NCBI RefSeq assembly: GCF_014858005.1
Contig: NZ_JACYOT010000004.1
Span: forward strand, 186,001-250,000
Reading direction: 5' to 3'
Length of the DNA stretch: 64,000 bases
Origin: Propioniciclava soli
Lineage (GTDB): Bacteria > Actinomycetota > Actinomycetes > Propionibacteriales > Propionibacteriaceae
Numbering within the stretch: position 1 is the first letter of the stretch; every line of letters begins with the position of its first letter. The notes beneath the pieces were generated by a model. It was not told the origin of the DNA. It ran no database searches and was given only the letters and a program-made list of their open reading frames with translations. A program made the translations under genes and the position numbers. This document shows positions 17,951 through 27,230 of this stretch, in pieces.

Positions 17951-18601
17951 TCAGCCTACCGAGGTGGCGTCCGGCCCCGGCCGCCCGGACAGCCGGCGGC
18001 CGCGTCCGATCCGAACGGACGCGAGGAGGAGCTCGAGCAGTCCCGACCCCACCAGCAGGGCCAGCGTGGCGGGCCGCGCGGCGTCCGGGTCGGCGGCCGC
18101 GGCGTCGAAGTGCGCCACGCCGGGGACGGCGAGGGCGAGAAAGACGGCCGCGTAGACGACCACGACGCGCGGGTAGGGCCGCAGATGGAGGGCGACCAGG
18201 GCACCCGTGGTCATCGGGGTGCCGGCGAAACCCGGCGGGCCGAGCCGGTCGGGCCGCGTGGCCCAGCCGTGGAGCACCACCCACGCGACCCCGAGTGCCA
18301 CGAGCAGGACCGGCGCCTGCACGGGGGGCAGTTGCCGCCCCAGCAGCCAGCCGTACAGCACGGCCGGGATGCCGAGGAACATGAGCAGGTGGGCCACGAG
18401 GAAGATGCGGGTGACGCCGGCAGCGCGCCGGGCGGTCAGTGTGACGAGGGCCCACCCGCCGGTCACGACCGCGACCAGCCACACCCACCAGAACGCGTCG
18501 CCGTAGCTGAGGCGTCCGAACGCGGCGGCGGCCACGGGGGCGCCGAAGACGGCGGTCGTGGCCCCCAGGAGCGCGGCGGGGGACGGGGTGGACGCAGGCA
18601 C
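17951..18601 (-). CDS. Integral membrane protein of unknown function
   Basis: About 216 aa with six to seven hydrophobic helices and a basic tail (RIGRGRRL). The frame stays open to 18703, but that longer version would run through the hrcA promoter and CIRCE element, so GTG 18601 is preferred; no clear ribosome site supports either start. The function is not recognisable. It is divergent from hrcA and followed 4 bp later by the MBL hydrolase. Confidence 0.55.
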   Translation of the reverse strand: MPASTPSPAALLGATTAVFGAPVAAAAFGRLSYGDAFWWVWLVAVVTGGWALVTLTARRAAGVTRIFLVAHLLMFLGIPAVLYGWLLGRQLPPVQAPVLLVALGVAWVVLHGWATRPDRLGPPGFAGTPMTTGALVALHLRPYPRVVVVYAAVFLALAVPGVAHFDAAAADPDAARPATLALLVGSGLLELLLASVRIGRGRRLSGRPGPDATSVG

Positions 18602-18638
18602 GGCGGCCAGCGTAACCGGCGCCACCGCGAGGGTGGCG

Positions 18639-18670
18639 TAAGCTTGGCACTCACTGCGCGCGAGTGCCAG
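18639..18670 (+). promoter_or_regulatory. hrcA-dnaJ promoter with CIRCE operator
   Basis: -10-like TAAGCT at 18639-18644 runs directly into TTGGCACTC (18644-18652), 9 bp, and GAGTGCCAG (18662-18670). This is the CIRCE inverted repeat (consensus TTAGCACTC-N9-GAGTGCTAA) with only end variations. HrcA bound here would cover the transcription start, giving heat-inducible autoregulation. Confidence 0.88.
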
Positions 18671-18729
18671 CCCCGACCCGGGGCGGGCCTGCGGCACGGA
18701 CACCGCGAGGGGTCACGAGAGGGGGCGAC

Positions 18730-19746
18730 ATGCTGGACGACCGCAAGCTGGCGATCCTGCGTGCCATCGTCACCGACTACGTCTCCTCCCAGGAGCCCGT
18801 GGGCTCGAAGGCCATCGTCGAGCGCCACAGCCTCAACGTGAGCCCGGCGACCGTCCGCAACGACATGGCCGTGCTGGAGGACGAGGGCTACATCACCCAG
18901 CCCCACACCTCGGCAGGCCGCATCCCCACCGACAAGGGCTATCGCCTCTTCGTCGACCGGCTGGCCGCGGTCAAGCCGCTGACGCTGGCGGAGAAGCGGG
19001 CCATCACGACGTTCCTCTCGGGCGCGCTCGACGTGGACGACGTGGTGCGCCGCACGGTGGCGCTGCTGGCGCAGGTGACGCGGCAGGTCGCGATCGTGCA
19101 GTACCCGGTGCTGACGACCTCGACCATCCGCCACGTCGAGATCGTGCGGCTCGGGCCCGACCGCGGGCTGGCCATGGTGGTCACCAGCACGGGCAGCATC
19201 GAGCAGCGGCCGATCCTGCTGGGCGACGTGGACGACGCCGACCTGGCGCTCGTCCGGGCGCGACTCGTCGAGCTGTTGCTGGGCGCGTCCCCGCGGGAGG
19301 CCGTAGAACGCCTCGCGACCTTCGCCGACGCCCTACCGCCGACGCTCGGGCCACTGGCGGCCACCGTCACGGCCGCCGCGCTGGAGATGGTGAGCGCCGA
19401 CGCGAGCACGCGCGTCGTGGTCGGCGGCGTCCCCAACCTGACCCGGTTCGGCGACCAGTTCGAGACCACCGTGAAGCCGGTGCTGGAGGCGCTGGAGGAG
19501 CAGGTCGTCCTGCTGCGCCTGCTGGGGGAGACCAGCACCCCGAACGACGTGACCGTGCGCATCGGTCACGAGAACGCCTACGCACCCCTGCAGTCGACGT
19601 CCGTGGTGGCGTCGGCGTATGGTGCGGACTCCGACGTGTGGGCGACCCTCGGCATCGTGGGCCCCACCCGCATGGACTACCCGTCCACCATCGCGTCCGT
19701 GCGCGCCGTCGCGCGGTACGTGGGCCGCTTCCTGGCCGAAGGCTGA
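18730..19746 (+). CDS. hrcA: Heat-inducible transcription repressor HrcA
   Basis: 338-aa repressor. The N-terminal winged helix (MLDDRKLAILRAIVTDYV, GSKAIVERHSLNVSPATVRNDM) is followed by the SAGRIPTDKGYR segment and a GAF-like effector domain. It binds CIRCE elements together with GroE. ATG 18730 has GAGAGGGGG upstream; the frame upstream of it contains CIRCE and is not coding. It leads the operon hrcA-dnaJ-rsmE-tgt, the usual actinobacterial order. Confidence 0.96.
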   Translation: MLDDRKLAILRAIVTDYVSSQEPVGSKAIVERHSLNVSPATVRNDMAVLEDEGYITQPHTSAGRIPTDKGYRLFVDRLAAVKPLTLAEKRAITTFLSGALDVDDVVRRTVALLAQVTRQVAIVQYPVLTTSTIRHVEIVRLGPDRGLAMVVTSTGSIEQRPILLGDVDDADLALVRARLVELLLGASPREAVERLATFADALPPTLGPLAATVTAAALEMVSADASTRVVVGGVPNLTRFGDQFETTVKPVLEALEEQVVLLRLLGETSTPNDVTVRIGHENAYAPLQSTSVVASAYGADSDVWATLGIVGPTRMDYPSTIASVRAVARYVGRFLAEG

Positions 19747-19764
19747 TACCCGAGAAGGACGACG

Positions 19765-20943
19765 TTGAGCGACTACTACGAGGTCCTGGGTGTGCCCCGG
19801 GACGCATCGAGCGAGCAGATCAAGAAGGCGTACCGCAAGCTCGCCATGAAGTACCACCCGGACGTGGCCGACGACCCGGCGAGCGCGGAGACGTTCAAGC
19901 AGATCGGCGAGGCGTACGCCGTGCTGTCGGACTCCTCCAAGCGCCAGATGTACGACCTGGGCGGCGACCCGTTGCGCTCGGGCGGCGGGGGCGGGGCCGG
20001 CGGCATGGGTGGTTTCGGCTTCCCCGGTGGCGCGGGCGGCTTCGACGTCGGCGGGTTGTTCGACGCCATGTTCGGCGCGCAGGGTCAGCGCGGCCCGCGC
20101 AGCCGCGTCCGCAAGGGCCAGGACGCCCTCGTCCGCCTCTCGCTGTCGTTGGCCGAGGCCGCGTTCGGGGTGACCAAGCCGGTCCGGGTCGAGACGGCGG
20201 TGGTCTGCCCCTCGTGCAGCGGCCGCGGTGCGGCGGACGGCGGCGAGCCGGTCACCTGCAGCACCTGCCACGGGCAGGGCGACGTGCAGAGCGTCCAGCG
20301 CAGCTTCCTCGGCGACATCCGCACGGTGCAGCCGTGCCCGACGTGCCGGGGTTACGGCACGGTCATCCCCAACCCGTGCGGCGAGTGCTCCGGGGAGGGC
20401 CGCGTCCGCAGCACGCGGACGATCAACGTGAAGATTCCCGCCGGGGTGAGCACCGGCAACCGGGTGCACCTCGACTCCCAGGGTGAGGTCGGGCCCGGCG
20501 GCGGACCGGCCGGCGACCTGTACGTGGAGCTGGCGGTGAGCCAGCACCCGGTGTTCCGTCGGGACGGCGACAACCTCGAGATGGTCGCGAAGCTGCCCAT
20601 GACGGCGGCGGCGCTGGGCACCGAGGTGTGGATCGACACGATCGACGCCGAGGTAGAGGGTGCCGATGCCGCCGACGCGCGGGTGAAGCTGGAGGTGCCG
20701 CACGGCACCCAGTCGGGCACCCGGCTGGTGCTGGACGGCCGCGGCGTGCCGCGCCTGCGTGGCGCCGGCCGCGGCGACCTCGGGGTTACCCTGTTGGTGC
20801 AGACCCCGACGTCGCTGGACGAGCACCAGCGCGAGCTGTTGCGCCAACTGGCGACGGCCCGCGACGAGAACCGGCCCGAGGCGACGGTGGACCGCGGCCC
20901 CAAGGGCTTCTTCAGCCGCCTGAAGGACGCCTTCGACGGCTGA
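19765..20943 (+). CDS. dnaJ: Chaperone DnaJ
   Basis: 392-aa type I J-protein starting with TTG at 19765 (MSDYYEVLG). The J domain has the HPD motif in KYHPDVAD. A Gly/Phe-rich linker follows ([14 protein letters not shown]). Four zinc-finger repeats [24 protein letters not shown] and CGECSGEG are complete. It stimulates the DnaK ATPase and delivers substrates. GAGAAGGA lies before the start. It sits 18 bp after hrcA, as for the DnaJ2 paralog of other actinobacteria; another dnaJ may sit with dnaK elsewhere. Confidence 0.96.
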   Translation: MSDYYEVLGVPRDASSEQIKKAYRKLAMKYHPDVADDPASAETFKQIGEAYAVLSDSSKRQMYDLGGDPLRSGGGGGAGGMGGFGFPGGAGGFDVGGLFDAMFGAQGQRGPRSRVRKGQDALVRLSLSLAEAAFGVTKPVRVETAVVCPSCSGRGAADGGEPVTCSTCHGQGDVQSVQRSFLGDIRTVQPCPTCRGYGTVIPNPCGECSGEGRVRSTRTINVKIPAGVSTGNRVHLDSQGEVGPGGGPAGDLYVELAVSQHPVFRRDGDNLEMVAKLPMTAAALGTEVWIDTIDAEVEGADAADARVKLEVPHGTQSGTRLVLDGRGVPRLRGAGRGDLGVTLLVQTPTSLDEHQRELLRQLATARDENRPEATVDRGPKGFFSRLKDAFDG

Positions 20944-20991
20944 GGTCGAACCCAACGAACCCAGACACCGACGCGAGAGGAACCCGAGACG

Positions 20992-21738
20992 ATGACCGAG
21001 GCGCTGTTCCTCGCCGATCTCACCCGTTGCCGGGTCGGTGACACGTTCACCCTGGGTGGCGACGAGGGGCGTCACGCGGCGGCCGTCCGTCGCATCCGCG
21101 TGGGGGAGACGATCGTCGTCTCCGACGGGGCGGGCACCGCGATTCGCGGCCCCGTGACCGCGACCGACAAGGCGTCCGTCACCCTGGAGGTCGCCGAGGT
21201 GCTCACCGCCCAGGCACCGACGGTGCGCTACATCGTCGCCCAGGCCCTGGCCAAGGGCGACCGCGCCGAGCTGGCCGTCGAGATGCTCACCGAGGTGGGC
21301 GTCGACCGCATCATCCCGTGGCAGGCGTCCCGCTCCGTCGTGAAGTGGTCGCCCGACCGCGAGGAGCGCCAGGCCGGCCGGTGGCGTTCGACGGCGCGCG
21401 AGGCCACCAAGCAGAGCCGGCGCCTCCGCGTCCCGATCATCGCCGCCCCCATGACCACCCGCGAGCTGGCCGAGCTGGCACGCGAGGTGGCCCTCACGCT
21501 GATCCTGCACGAGGGTGCCAGCGCGCCGCTTCCGCGCGTCGCGGTGCCCGAGGAGGGTGACGTGCTCGTGATCGTCGGGCCCGAGGGTGGGCTGACCGAC
21601 GCGGAGATCGCCACCTTCGAGGCCGCGGGCGGGCGGCAGGTGCTGATCAGCGACGCCGTGCTGCGCACCTCCAGCGCCGGCGTCGTGGCCGTCGCGCAGC
21701 TGCAGGCGTTGCAGCGCCGCGTGGGCAAGGCGAAGTGA
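20992..21738 (+). CDS. rsmE: 16S rRNA (uracil1498-N3)-methyltransferase
   Basis: 248-aa SPOUT methyltransferase. The N-terminal PUA-like part (LGGDEGRHAAAVRRIRVGE) and the knotted SAM-binding C-terminus (VIVGPEGGLTDAE, LRTSSAG) are conserved. It methylates U1498 of 16S rRNA. GAGAGGAA lies upstream of ATG 20992. Its stop overlaps the GTG of tgt by 4 bp. Confidence 0.93.
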   Translation: MTEALFLADLTRCRVGDTFTLGGDEGRHAAAVRRIRVGETIVVSDGAGTAIRGPVTATDKASVTLEVAEVLTAQAPTVRYIVAQALAKGDRAELAVEMLTEVGVDRIIPWQASRSVVKWSPDREERQAGRWRSTAREATKQSRRLRVPIIAAPMTTRELAELAREVALTLILHEGASAPLPRVAVPEEGDVLVIVGPEGGLTDAEIATFEAAGGRQVLISDAVLRTSSAGVVAVAQLQALQRRVGKAK

Positions 21739-22964
21739 GCGCAGCCTTCGGCTTCACCCGCGGAGCGGAGCTGCCCAACGGGCGCGGCCGCACCGGCGTC
21801 ATCACCACCCCCCACGGCACGATCCGCACCCCGGCCTTCGTCGTGGTGGGCACCAAGGCGACGGTGAAGGCCGTCCTGCCGGAGTCGGTCGCCGAGCTGG
21901 GGGCCCAGGCCGTGTTGGCGAACGCCTACCACCTCTACCTGCAGCCGGGCGCCGACATCGTGGACGCCGCCGGCGGCCTGGGGGCCTTCATGAACTGGCC
22001 CGGCCCGACGTTCACCGACTCGGGTGGCTTCCAGGTGATGAGCCTCGGCGTGGGGTTCCGCAAGGTGCTCGCGATGGACGCCGCCGGCGTGGCCGACGAC
22101 GACGTGATCGCCGCAGGCAAGGAGCGCCTGGCGCGGGTTGACGAGGACGGGGTGACGTTCACCTCCCACCTCAACGGCGACCGGCACCGCTTCACGCCCG
22201 AGGTGAGCATGCGCGTCCAGCACGAGCTGGGGGCCGACATCATCTTCGCCTTCGACGAACTCACCACCTTGAAGAACACCCGCGCCTATCAGGAGAGCTC
22301 GGTGGAGCGGACGCACCGCTGGGCCGAGCGCTGCCTGCGGGCCCACGGGGAGCTGACCGACGCCCGCGCCGACCGGCCGTACCAGGCGCTGTTCGGCGTG
22401 GTGCAGGGAGCGCAGTACGAAGACCTGCGGCGCCGGGCCTCCCGCGGTCTCGCCGAGTTGGAGGTGGACGGGCGCGGGTTCGACGGTTTCGGCATCGGTG
22501 GCGCGTTGGAGAAGGAGAACCTGGGCACGATCGTCGGCTGGTGCGCCGACGAGCTGGGGCCCGAGCGTCCCCGGCACCTGCTGGGCATCTCCGAGCCGGA
22601 GGATTTCTTCACCGCGATCGAAAACGGGGCCGACACGTTCGACTGCGTCAACCCGAGCCGCGTGGCGCGCAACTCGGCGGTCTACACCGCGGACGGCCGG
22701 TACAACCTCCTGACGGCGGCGAGCAGGCGGGCGTTCGGCCCGATCGAGGAGGGGTGCGACTGCTACACGTGCGCCCACTACACCCGGGCGTACCTGCACC
22801 ACCTGTTCAAGGCCAAGGAGATGCTCGCCTCGACGCTGGCGACGATCCACAACGAACGGTTCACGGTGCGCCTGGTCGACGCGATCCGGGACGCGCTGGG
22901 CCGAGGCGAGTTCGACGCCTACCGCACGGAGTTCCTGGGCCGCTGGTTCGCCCGACGCCGCTAG
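21735..22964 (+). CDS. tgt: tRNA-guanine transglycosylase
   Basis: 409-aa Tgt that exchanges guanine-34 for a 7-deazaguanine (queuine or preQ1) in tRNAs with GUN anticodons. DSGGFQVMS holds the catalytic Asp of the base pocket. The zinc site is CDCYTC plus the His in AYLHHL near the C-terminus. No queuosine-synthesis genes are visible in the window. GTG start overlaps the rsmE stop. A large palindrome follows 50 bp downstream. Confidence 0.93.
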   Translation: MSAAFGFTRGAELPNGRGRTGVITTPHGTIRTPAFVVVGTKATVKAVLPESVAELGAQAVLANAYHLYLQPGADIVDAAGGLGAFMNWPGPTFTDSGGFQVMSLGVGFRKVLAMDAAGVADDDVIAAGKERLARVDEDGVTFTSHLNGDRHRFTPEVSMRVQHELGADIIFAFDELTTLKNTRAYQESSVERTHRWAERCLRAHGELTDARADRPYQALFGVVQGAQYEDLRRRASRGLAELEVDGRGFDGFGIGGALEKENLGTIVGWCADELGPERPRHLLGISEPEDFFTAIENGADTFDCVNPSRVARNSAVYTADGRYNLLTAASRRAFGPIEEGCDCYTCAHYTRAYLHHLFKAKEMLASTLATIHNERFTVRLVDAIRDALGRGEFDAYRTEFLGRWFARRR

Positions 22965-23016
22965 CGGATCCCCGACGCCGCGGGCAGCAGTTGTTGGGGG
23001 CGGCAGCGCTGTTGGT

Positions 23017-23070
23017 GCATTTGGACCCGAGGAAATGGCGCCATGGCGCCATTTCCTCGGGTCCAAATGC
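23017..23070. repeat. 54-bp perfect palindrome downstream of tgt
   Basis: Each 27-base arm is an exact reverse complement of the other around the centre CC|ATGG (axis between 23043 and 23044), with no loop. It contains nested GGCGCC and TTTCC/GGAAA blocks. In RNA it would form a very stable hairpin and could end the hrcA-tgt operon, but there is no T-tract. In DNA it could extrude as a cruciform. It could also be a copy of a dispersed palindromic element. Confidence 0.9.
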
Positions 23071-23072
23071 CC

Positions 23073-23092
23073 CATGGGGAGTCCTCCCCATG
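23073..23092. repeat. Palindrome CATGGGGAG-tc-CTCCCCATG upstream of the PP2C gene
   Basis: Perfect 9-bp arms with a 2-base centre. The core GGGGAGTnCTCCCCATG (23076-23092) recurs with a single base change at 44114-44130, upstream of the WXG100 gene. It lies 34 bp before the -10 of the PP2C operon, where an activator or repressor could bind. Confidence 0.7.
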
Positions 23093-23120
23093 CGCGGAGG
23101 CCGAATTCGTCGGTGGCTGT

Positions 23121-23129
23121 TGATAGCCT
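23121..23129 (+). promoter_or_regulatory. Promoter of the phosphatase-kinase-Ig operon
   Basis: Extended -10 TGaTAGCCT at 23121-23129 gives an expected start near 23136 and a leader of about 47 nt ending with GGAGAGGGA before ATG 23183. No clear -35, which fits an activator-dependent promoter with the palindrome at 23076-23089 upstream. Confidence 0.5.
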
Positions 23130-23182
23130 CGGGGCGAAGACGGGCCAGGGCAGGGCCGCCGGGCGGTGGAGAGGGACGATCG

Positions 23183-23983
23183 ATGCTCACGATCCGGAGT
23201 GCGCACGCGACCGACGTGGGGCGCGTGCGACGCCTGAACGAGGACAATGCGTTCGCCGGGCAGCGGTTGTGGGTCGTCGCCGACGGCATGGGGGGCCATG
23301 CCGCGGGCGATGTCGCCAGCCGCTTGGTCATCGAGGAGCTCCGCACCCTGGACGCGCAGGGCGACCTGCGCCCGGCCGATCTCGTGGCCGGAATCACCCG
23401 CGCCAACGGGGCGGTCGTGGCCCACGGACGCCGCCACGACGACGCCCGCGGGTTGGGCACGACCGTGACCGGCGTCGCCGTCGTCACGGTGGCGGGCGAG
23501 CCGCACTGGGCGATCTTCAACGTGGGCGACAGCCGCGTGTACCGCGCCGCCGCCGGGCAGCTCGCCCGCGCGACCATCGACCACTCCGAGACCGAAGAGC
23601 TCGTGCTCGAGGGCGTCATCACGCCCGAGGAGGCCCGCACCCACCGGGCGCGCAACGTCATCACGCGCAGCCTCGGCATGCCCGGTGAGCCCCAGGTCGA
23701 CCTGTGGCTGCTGCCCCAGACGCCCGGGGAACGCTTCCTGGTGTGCTCCGACGGGCTCAACTCCGAGCTGGACGACCTGGTGATCGCCGACGTCCTCGCC
23801 ACCCACCCCGACGCCGAGCCTGCGGCCCGCGCCCTCGTCGACGCGGCCGTCCGGCATGGCGGACGCGACAACGTGACCGCCATCGTCGTCAACGTCGAGG
23901 GGGAATGGGACACCGCCGACGACGACACCCAGCCGCGGGATCGCGGACCGGCCACCAGCGCGTCGGACGGGGAGGAGCGCTGA
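23183..23983 (+). CDS. PP2C-family Ser/Thr protein phosphatase
   Basis: 266-aa PPM/PP2C phosphatase of the PrpC/PstP type. Metal-binding motifs are VVADGMGGHAAGD near residue 32, NVGDSRVYR, and GRDNVTAIVV near the end. It has no membrane segment, unlike mycobacterial PstP. It would dephosphorylate targets of the kinase encoded two genes downstream. ATG 23183 has GGAGAGGGA just upstream. First gene of the large locus; its stop overlaps the next ATG (TGATG). Confidence 0.92.
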   Translation: MLTIRSAHATDVGRVRRLNEDNAFAGQRLWVVADGMGGHAAGDVASRLVIEELRTLDAQGDLRPADLVAGITRANGAVVAHGRRHDDARGLGTTVTGVAVVTVAGEPHWAIFNVGDSRVYRAAAGQLARATIDHSETEELVLEGVITPEEARTHRARNVITRSLGMPGEPQVDLWLLPQTPGERFLVCSDGLNSELDDLVIADVLATHPDAEPAARALVDAAVRHGGRDNVTAIVVNVEGEWDTADDDTQPRDRGPATSASDGEER

Positions 23984-25596
23984 TGGCGTCCTTCACCTAC
24001 GTCCCGGGCACCGCGACGGCGGTGTGCGCCGGCCGCATCGTGGCGCTGCTGGGGCTGGCCCCGGGCCACGAGCTGGTGCCAGCCGTGCATGCCGCGCTCG
24101 CCCGCCCCGAGGCGACCGTCGACGATGTGCTCGACGTGCTCGTCAGCCTCGGGCTGCGGACCGTCGCGACCTTCGCCGTCGCCGAGGCCACGCCGGCCGG
24201 GGTGCGCGTCGTCGTGCGCGGCCGCGCCCGCGGTGACGTCCCCGGTGCGGGGGTCGTGACCCCCGTGGGGTTGTGGGAGAACCGCTTTCTCGACGGCGCC
24301 GACTCCGCGACCGTCACCGTGGCGGACCACGACGGCCCCACCCTGCCGTTGATCGGTGGGGTCGTCCTGGCGGCGTCCGTCACCGTCGCCACCGCCGCCT
24401 CCCTACCCGCCGCGCCCCCGCCGGTCGAACCGGCGGACGCGCCCGATGCCCCCGATTCCCCGAGCGAGCTCCAGGACGGACTCGAGTCCCCGCACGGATC
24501 AGGGGTCGAGGACGGATCGGGGGCCGAGGAGGCGTCGGGCGGCGAGGACGGGCCGGAGGTTGAGGACGGGCCGGAGGTTGAGGACGGGTCGGAGGTCGAG
24601 GACGCCTCGGAAGGCCAGGACGAGGCCGGGGTCGAGGACGCCTCCGGCCCGGTTCCGGACTTCGACCACCTCTTCGGCGCCACCCAGGTGCCCGGGACCG
24701 AACCGGGGGAGGCGGCGTCCGTCGGTGCGGTAAAGGGTGTGCCCGCCAGGGGCGAGCACGCCGGGCAGACCATGGCGAGCCCGCACACCGGCAACCTGCC
24801 GGAGAACCAGGCACCGCTCCCCCCTCCCGCGACTCCCGCCCCTGGGACTCCCGCCCCCGCGACTCCCACTCCGGTCGGGGACGACCCCGACGCCGACCCA
24901 CCGCAGAGCGCGAACCGTTCCTCGGGAGTGCCGAGCCGGCCCGATTTCATCGCCGGCCTGCCGTGGGAGATGGGTGCCGCCCCGGTCGCCGCGCCGCCCG
25001 ACCGGGCGGTCGGTGCCCCACCCGCCGCGCCGGTCGGCGCCCCACCCTCGGGGTCGGGGCCGGTCGAACCGGAGGCGGCGGCGTCGCCGGAACTCACCGT
25101 CGACCGCGACCAGTTGCCGGACCACGCTGCGACCGGCCCGCTCGTCGTCGCGGCGCGGTGTCCGCGAGGCCACCTCAGCCCGGCTCACGCCGGCAACTGC
25201 CGCGTCTGCGGGCAGGCGCTCGCGGCGCAGGAGCCGTTCGAGGTGCCCCGCCCGCCGCTCGGCGTCCTGCGCCTGGCGAACGGCGACACCGTTCGACTCG
25301 ACCGCGGCGCGATTCTCGGCCGGCACCCGCGTCTGCCGCAGGGGTGGAGCGACGAGCAGCCCAACCTGGTCAAGATCCCCGACCCGGAGCGGGACATCTC
25401 CGGCCAGCACGTCGCGATCCGGCTCGACTACTGGCACGTCCTGGTCACGGACCTGGGCAGCACGAACGGCACCGAGGTCGTGCTACCCGGTGCCGAGCCC
25501 GTCACGCTGCGGGCGCACGACGCGATGGCCATCGAGCCGGGGACGCGGGTGATCCTGGCGGGCGTGTTCGACCTCACCTTCGAGGTGGAACCGTGA
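23983..25596 (+). CDS. FHA-domain protein with zinc-ribbon and acidic repeats
   Basis: 537 aa. The N-terminal 110 residues form a folded alpha/beta domain (HELVPAVHAALARPE). A hydrophobic stretch at about residues 118-140 could be a membrane segment. A long disordered linker follows, with Glu-Asp-Gly-Pro repeats then Ala/Pro-rich sequence. Near residue 390 comes a Cys pair knuckle (CPRGH...NCRVCG) that looks like a zinc ribbon. The C-terminal FHA domain has intact phosphothreonine-binding positions (GRHPRL, ISGQH, GSTNGT). It probably reads phosphorylation by the adjacent kinase. Start and stop overlap both neighbours, indicating tight coupling. Confidence 0.85.
   Translation: MASFTYVPGTATAVCAGRIVALLGLAPGHELVPAVHAALARPEATVDDVLDVLVSLGLRTVATFAVAEATPAGVRVVVRGRARGDVPGAGVVTPVGLWENRFLDGADSATVTVADHDGPTLPLIGGVVLAASVTVATAASLPAAPPPVEPADAPDAPDSPSELQDGLESPHGSGVEDGSGAEEASGGEDGPEVEDGPEVEDGSEVEDASEGQDEAGVEDASGPVPDFDHLFGATQVPGTEPGEAASVGAVKGVPARGEHAGQTMASPHTGNLPENQAPLPPPATPAPGTPAPATPTPVGDDPDADPPQSANRSSGVPSRPDFIAGLPWEMGAAPVAAPPDRAVGAPPAAPVGAPPSGSGPVEPEAAASPELTVDRDQLPDHAATGPLVVAARCPRGHLSPAHAGNCRVCGQALAAQEPFEVPRPPLGVLRLANGDTVRLDRGAILGRHPRLPQGWSDEQPNLVKIPDPERDISGQHVAIRLDYWHVLVTDLGSTNGTEVVLPGAEPVTLRAHDAMAIEPGTRVILAGVFDLTFEVEP
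24544..24651 (+). repeat. Tandem 18-bp repeats coding for an acidic linker
   Basis: Six 18-bp units beginning gaggac or caggac. The first two are identical and the later ones diverge. They code for EDGPEV-type hexapeptides in the FHA protein linker. The unit length keeps the frame, so linker length can vary. Confidence 0.8.
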
Positions 25597-27230
25597 GCGC
25601 CACCCTGCCGCCCCCCGAGATCCCCGGCCTCGCGTTCCTCGACAAACTCGGTTCGGGCGGCTATGCCGACGTCTACCTCTATTCCCAGGCGATGCCGGCC
25701 CGCAAGGTGGCGGTCAAGGTGCTGCGCGAGGCCGGGCTGTCGGCGGGACGCGCCGCCCGCTTCGCCGCCGAGGCGAACGCCATGGCCCAGCTCGAGCACC
25801 CCCACATCGTGCCGGTGTACGCGGCCGGCACGACCGGCGACGGGCACCCCTACCTCGTCATGATGTTCTACCCGCAGGCGAGCCTGGCCGAGCGGGCCCG
25901 CAAGGAGCGGTTCTCCGTCGCCGAGGTGCTGCGCATCGGCATCCAGATCAGCTCCGCGGTGGAGACCGCCCACCGCTCCGGGCTCCTCCACCGTGACATC
26001 AAGCCCGCCAACATCCTGACCAGCCAGTACGGCACGCCCGGCCTCACCGACTTCGGCATTGCCGCGCAGGTGAGCGAGGTGGACGACGACGCAGGGGTGT
26101 CCGTGCCGTGGTCGCCCGTCGAGACGCTCTACGTGACCGGGCCCGCCACCGTGCGCTCCGACGTCTATTCGCTGGCGGCGACGCTGTGGCACCTGTTGGT
26201 GGGGCGCTCCCCGTTCGAGGTGCCGGGCGGGGACAACTCCACCTACGCGCTGATGAAGCGGATCCGCGACGTGCCCGCCCCCTCCACCGGACGCTCCGAC
26301 GTCCCCACCTCGCTGGAACGGCTGCTGCGCACCGCGTTGGCCAAGGACGCCCACGTGCGGCCGGCATCCGCGTTGGCGTTGGCGCGCTCGCTGCAGGCCA
26401 TCGAGCAGGAGCTGCGCCTGGCCCGCACCGAGATCGTCCTGGCCGAGGACGCCGCCGCCGTGCCCGCACCCGACGACGGCACGACGCGCGTCACCTCGCC
26501 GGAACGGCCGCCGCGGCCCGGCGACGACGCCACCCGCCTGCGCCAGCCCCAGCGTGTCGAACCCCAGCGCGTCGAACCCCAGCGTGTCGAATCCCAGCGC
26601 GTTGCCACCCAGCAGGGCGCAGCGCAACGCGTTGCCACCCAGCGCGCTGAAACCCTTGGCGGGGGAACCGCGCCGGACGACGACCCCGCGACGCTGCTGC
26701 GTGGCGGCGTCGTCCGGTCGGCCCAACGCGCGCCCGAGCCCGACCCGGACACGGCGTACCGCCGCCCGGCCAGCCACGACCACGCCGCCCTGCCCGACCC
26801 GGCGGACGACGGCGCGGGCCGCCGCGCCGCAGGATTCCGGTGGGGGCTGGCGGCGCTGGGGGCGATGGCTCTGATGGTGGTGGCCGTCGTGGCCTTCTGG
26901 GCGGTGGGGGGCAACCGCCTCGAGGCGGTGGGCGAGCCGACGGCGACCCCGAGCGCGCCGCGTCCCGATCTGGGGCAGGTGGCCCGGCCGGGGATGCCGG
27001 TGGTCAGCGGGCAGCGGGCCGACCAGAGCGTCCACTTCGCCTGGACCTACGACAACCCCCTCGACAGCGACACCTTTCTGGTGCAGGTGCGCGGCGAGGA
27101 CGCCCCCCGCGACGTCGAGGTGCCCGAGATCACCCTGGACGCCCCCACCGAGACCTGCATCGCCGTCAAGGTGCTGCGCGTCGACGGCAGCCACTTCACC
27201 CGCGACTGGCCCGAGGAGACCTGCGCATGA
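25593..27230 (+). CDS. Membrane Ser/Thr protein kinase (PKB2-like)
   Basis: 545-aa kinase. The Gly-rich loop is LGSGGYADVY, the catalytic Lys is in VAVKVL, the catalytic loop is HRDIKPAN near residue 136, and DFG is present, so it should be active. The activation segment ends VPWSPVETLY instead of the usual GTPxYMAPE. After the kinase domain come QRVEP repeats, a disordered linker, one membrane helix (about residues 412-432) and a roughly 95-residue extracellular FN3-like domain with two Cys; no PASTA repeats. GTG 25593 overlaps the FHA stop. It resembles the kinase of the bifidobacterial PFNA cluster. Confidence 0.9.
   Translation: MSATLPPPEIPGLAFLDKLGSGGYADVYLYSQAMPARKVAVKVLREAGLSAGRAARFAAEANAMAQLEHPHIVPVYAAGTTGDGHPYLVMMFYPQASLAERARKERFSVAEVLRIGIQISSAVETAHRSGLLHRDIKPANILTSQYGTPGLTDFGIAAQVSEVDDDAGVSVPWSPVETLYVTGPATVRSDVYSLAATLWHLLVGRSPFEVPGGDNSTYALMKRIRDVPAPSTGRSDVPTSLERLLRTALAKDAHVRPASALALARSLQAIEQELRLARTEIVLAEDAAAVPAPDDGTTRVTSPERPPRPGDDATRLRQPQRVEPQRVEPQRVESQRVATQQGAAQRVATQRAETLGGGTAPDDDPATLLRGGVVRSAQRAPEPDPDTAYRRPASHDHAALPDPADDGAGRRAAGFRWGLAALGAMALMVVAVVAFWAVGGNRLEAVGEPTATPSAPRPDLGQVARPGMPVVSGQRADQSVHFAWTYDNPLDSDTFLVQVRGEDAPRDVEVPEITLDAPTETCIAVKVLRVDGSHFTRDWPEETCA
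26550..26609 (+). repeat. 15-bp tandem repeats in the kinase linker
   Basis: Four units of cagcgtgtcgaaccc-type sequence coding QRVEP, QRVEP, QRVES, QRVAT in the juxtamembrane linker. A degenerate QRVAT copy follows at about 26625. Confidence 0.8.

Noticed and set aside
18602-18703. N-terminal extension of the membrane protein up to 18703
   Set aside because: It would run through the CIRCE element and hrcA promoter; GTG 18601 gives a full set of helices.
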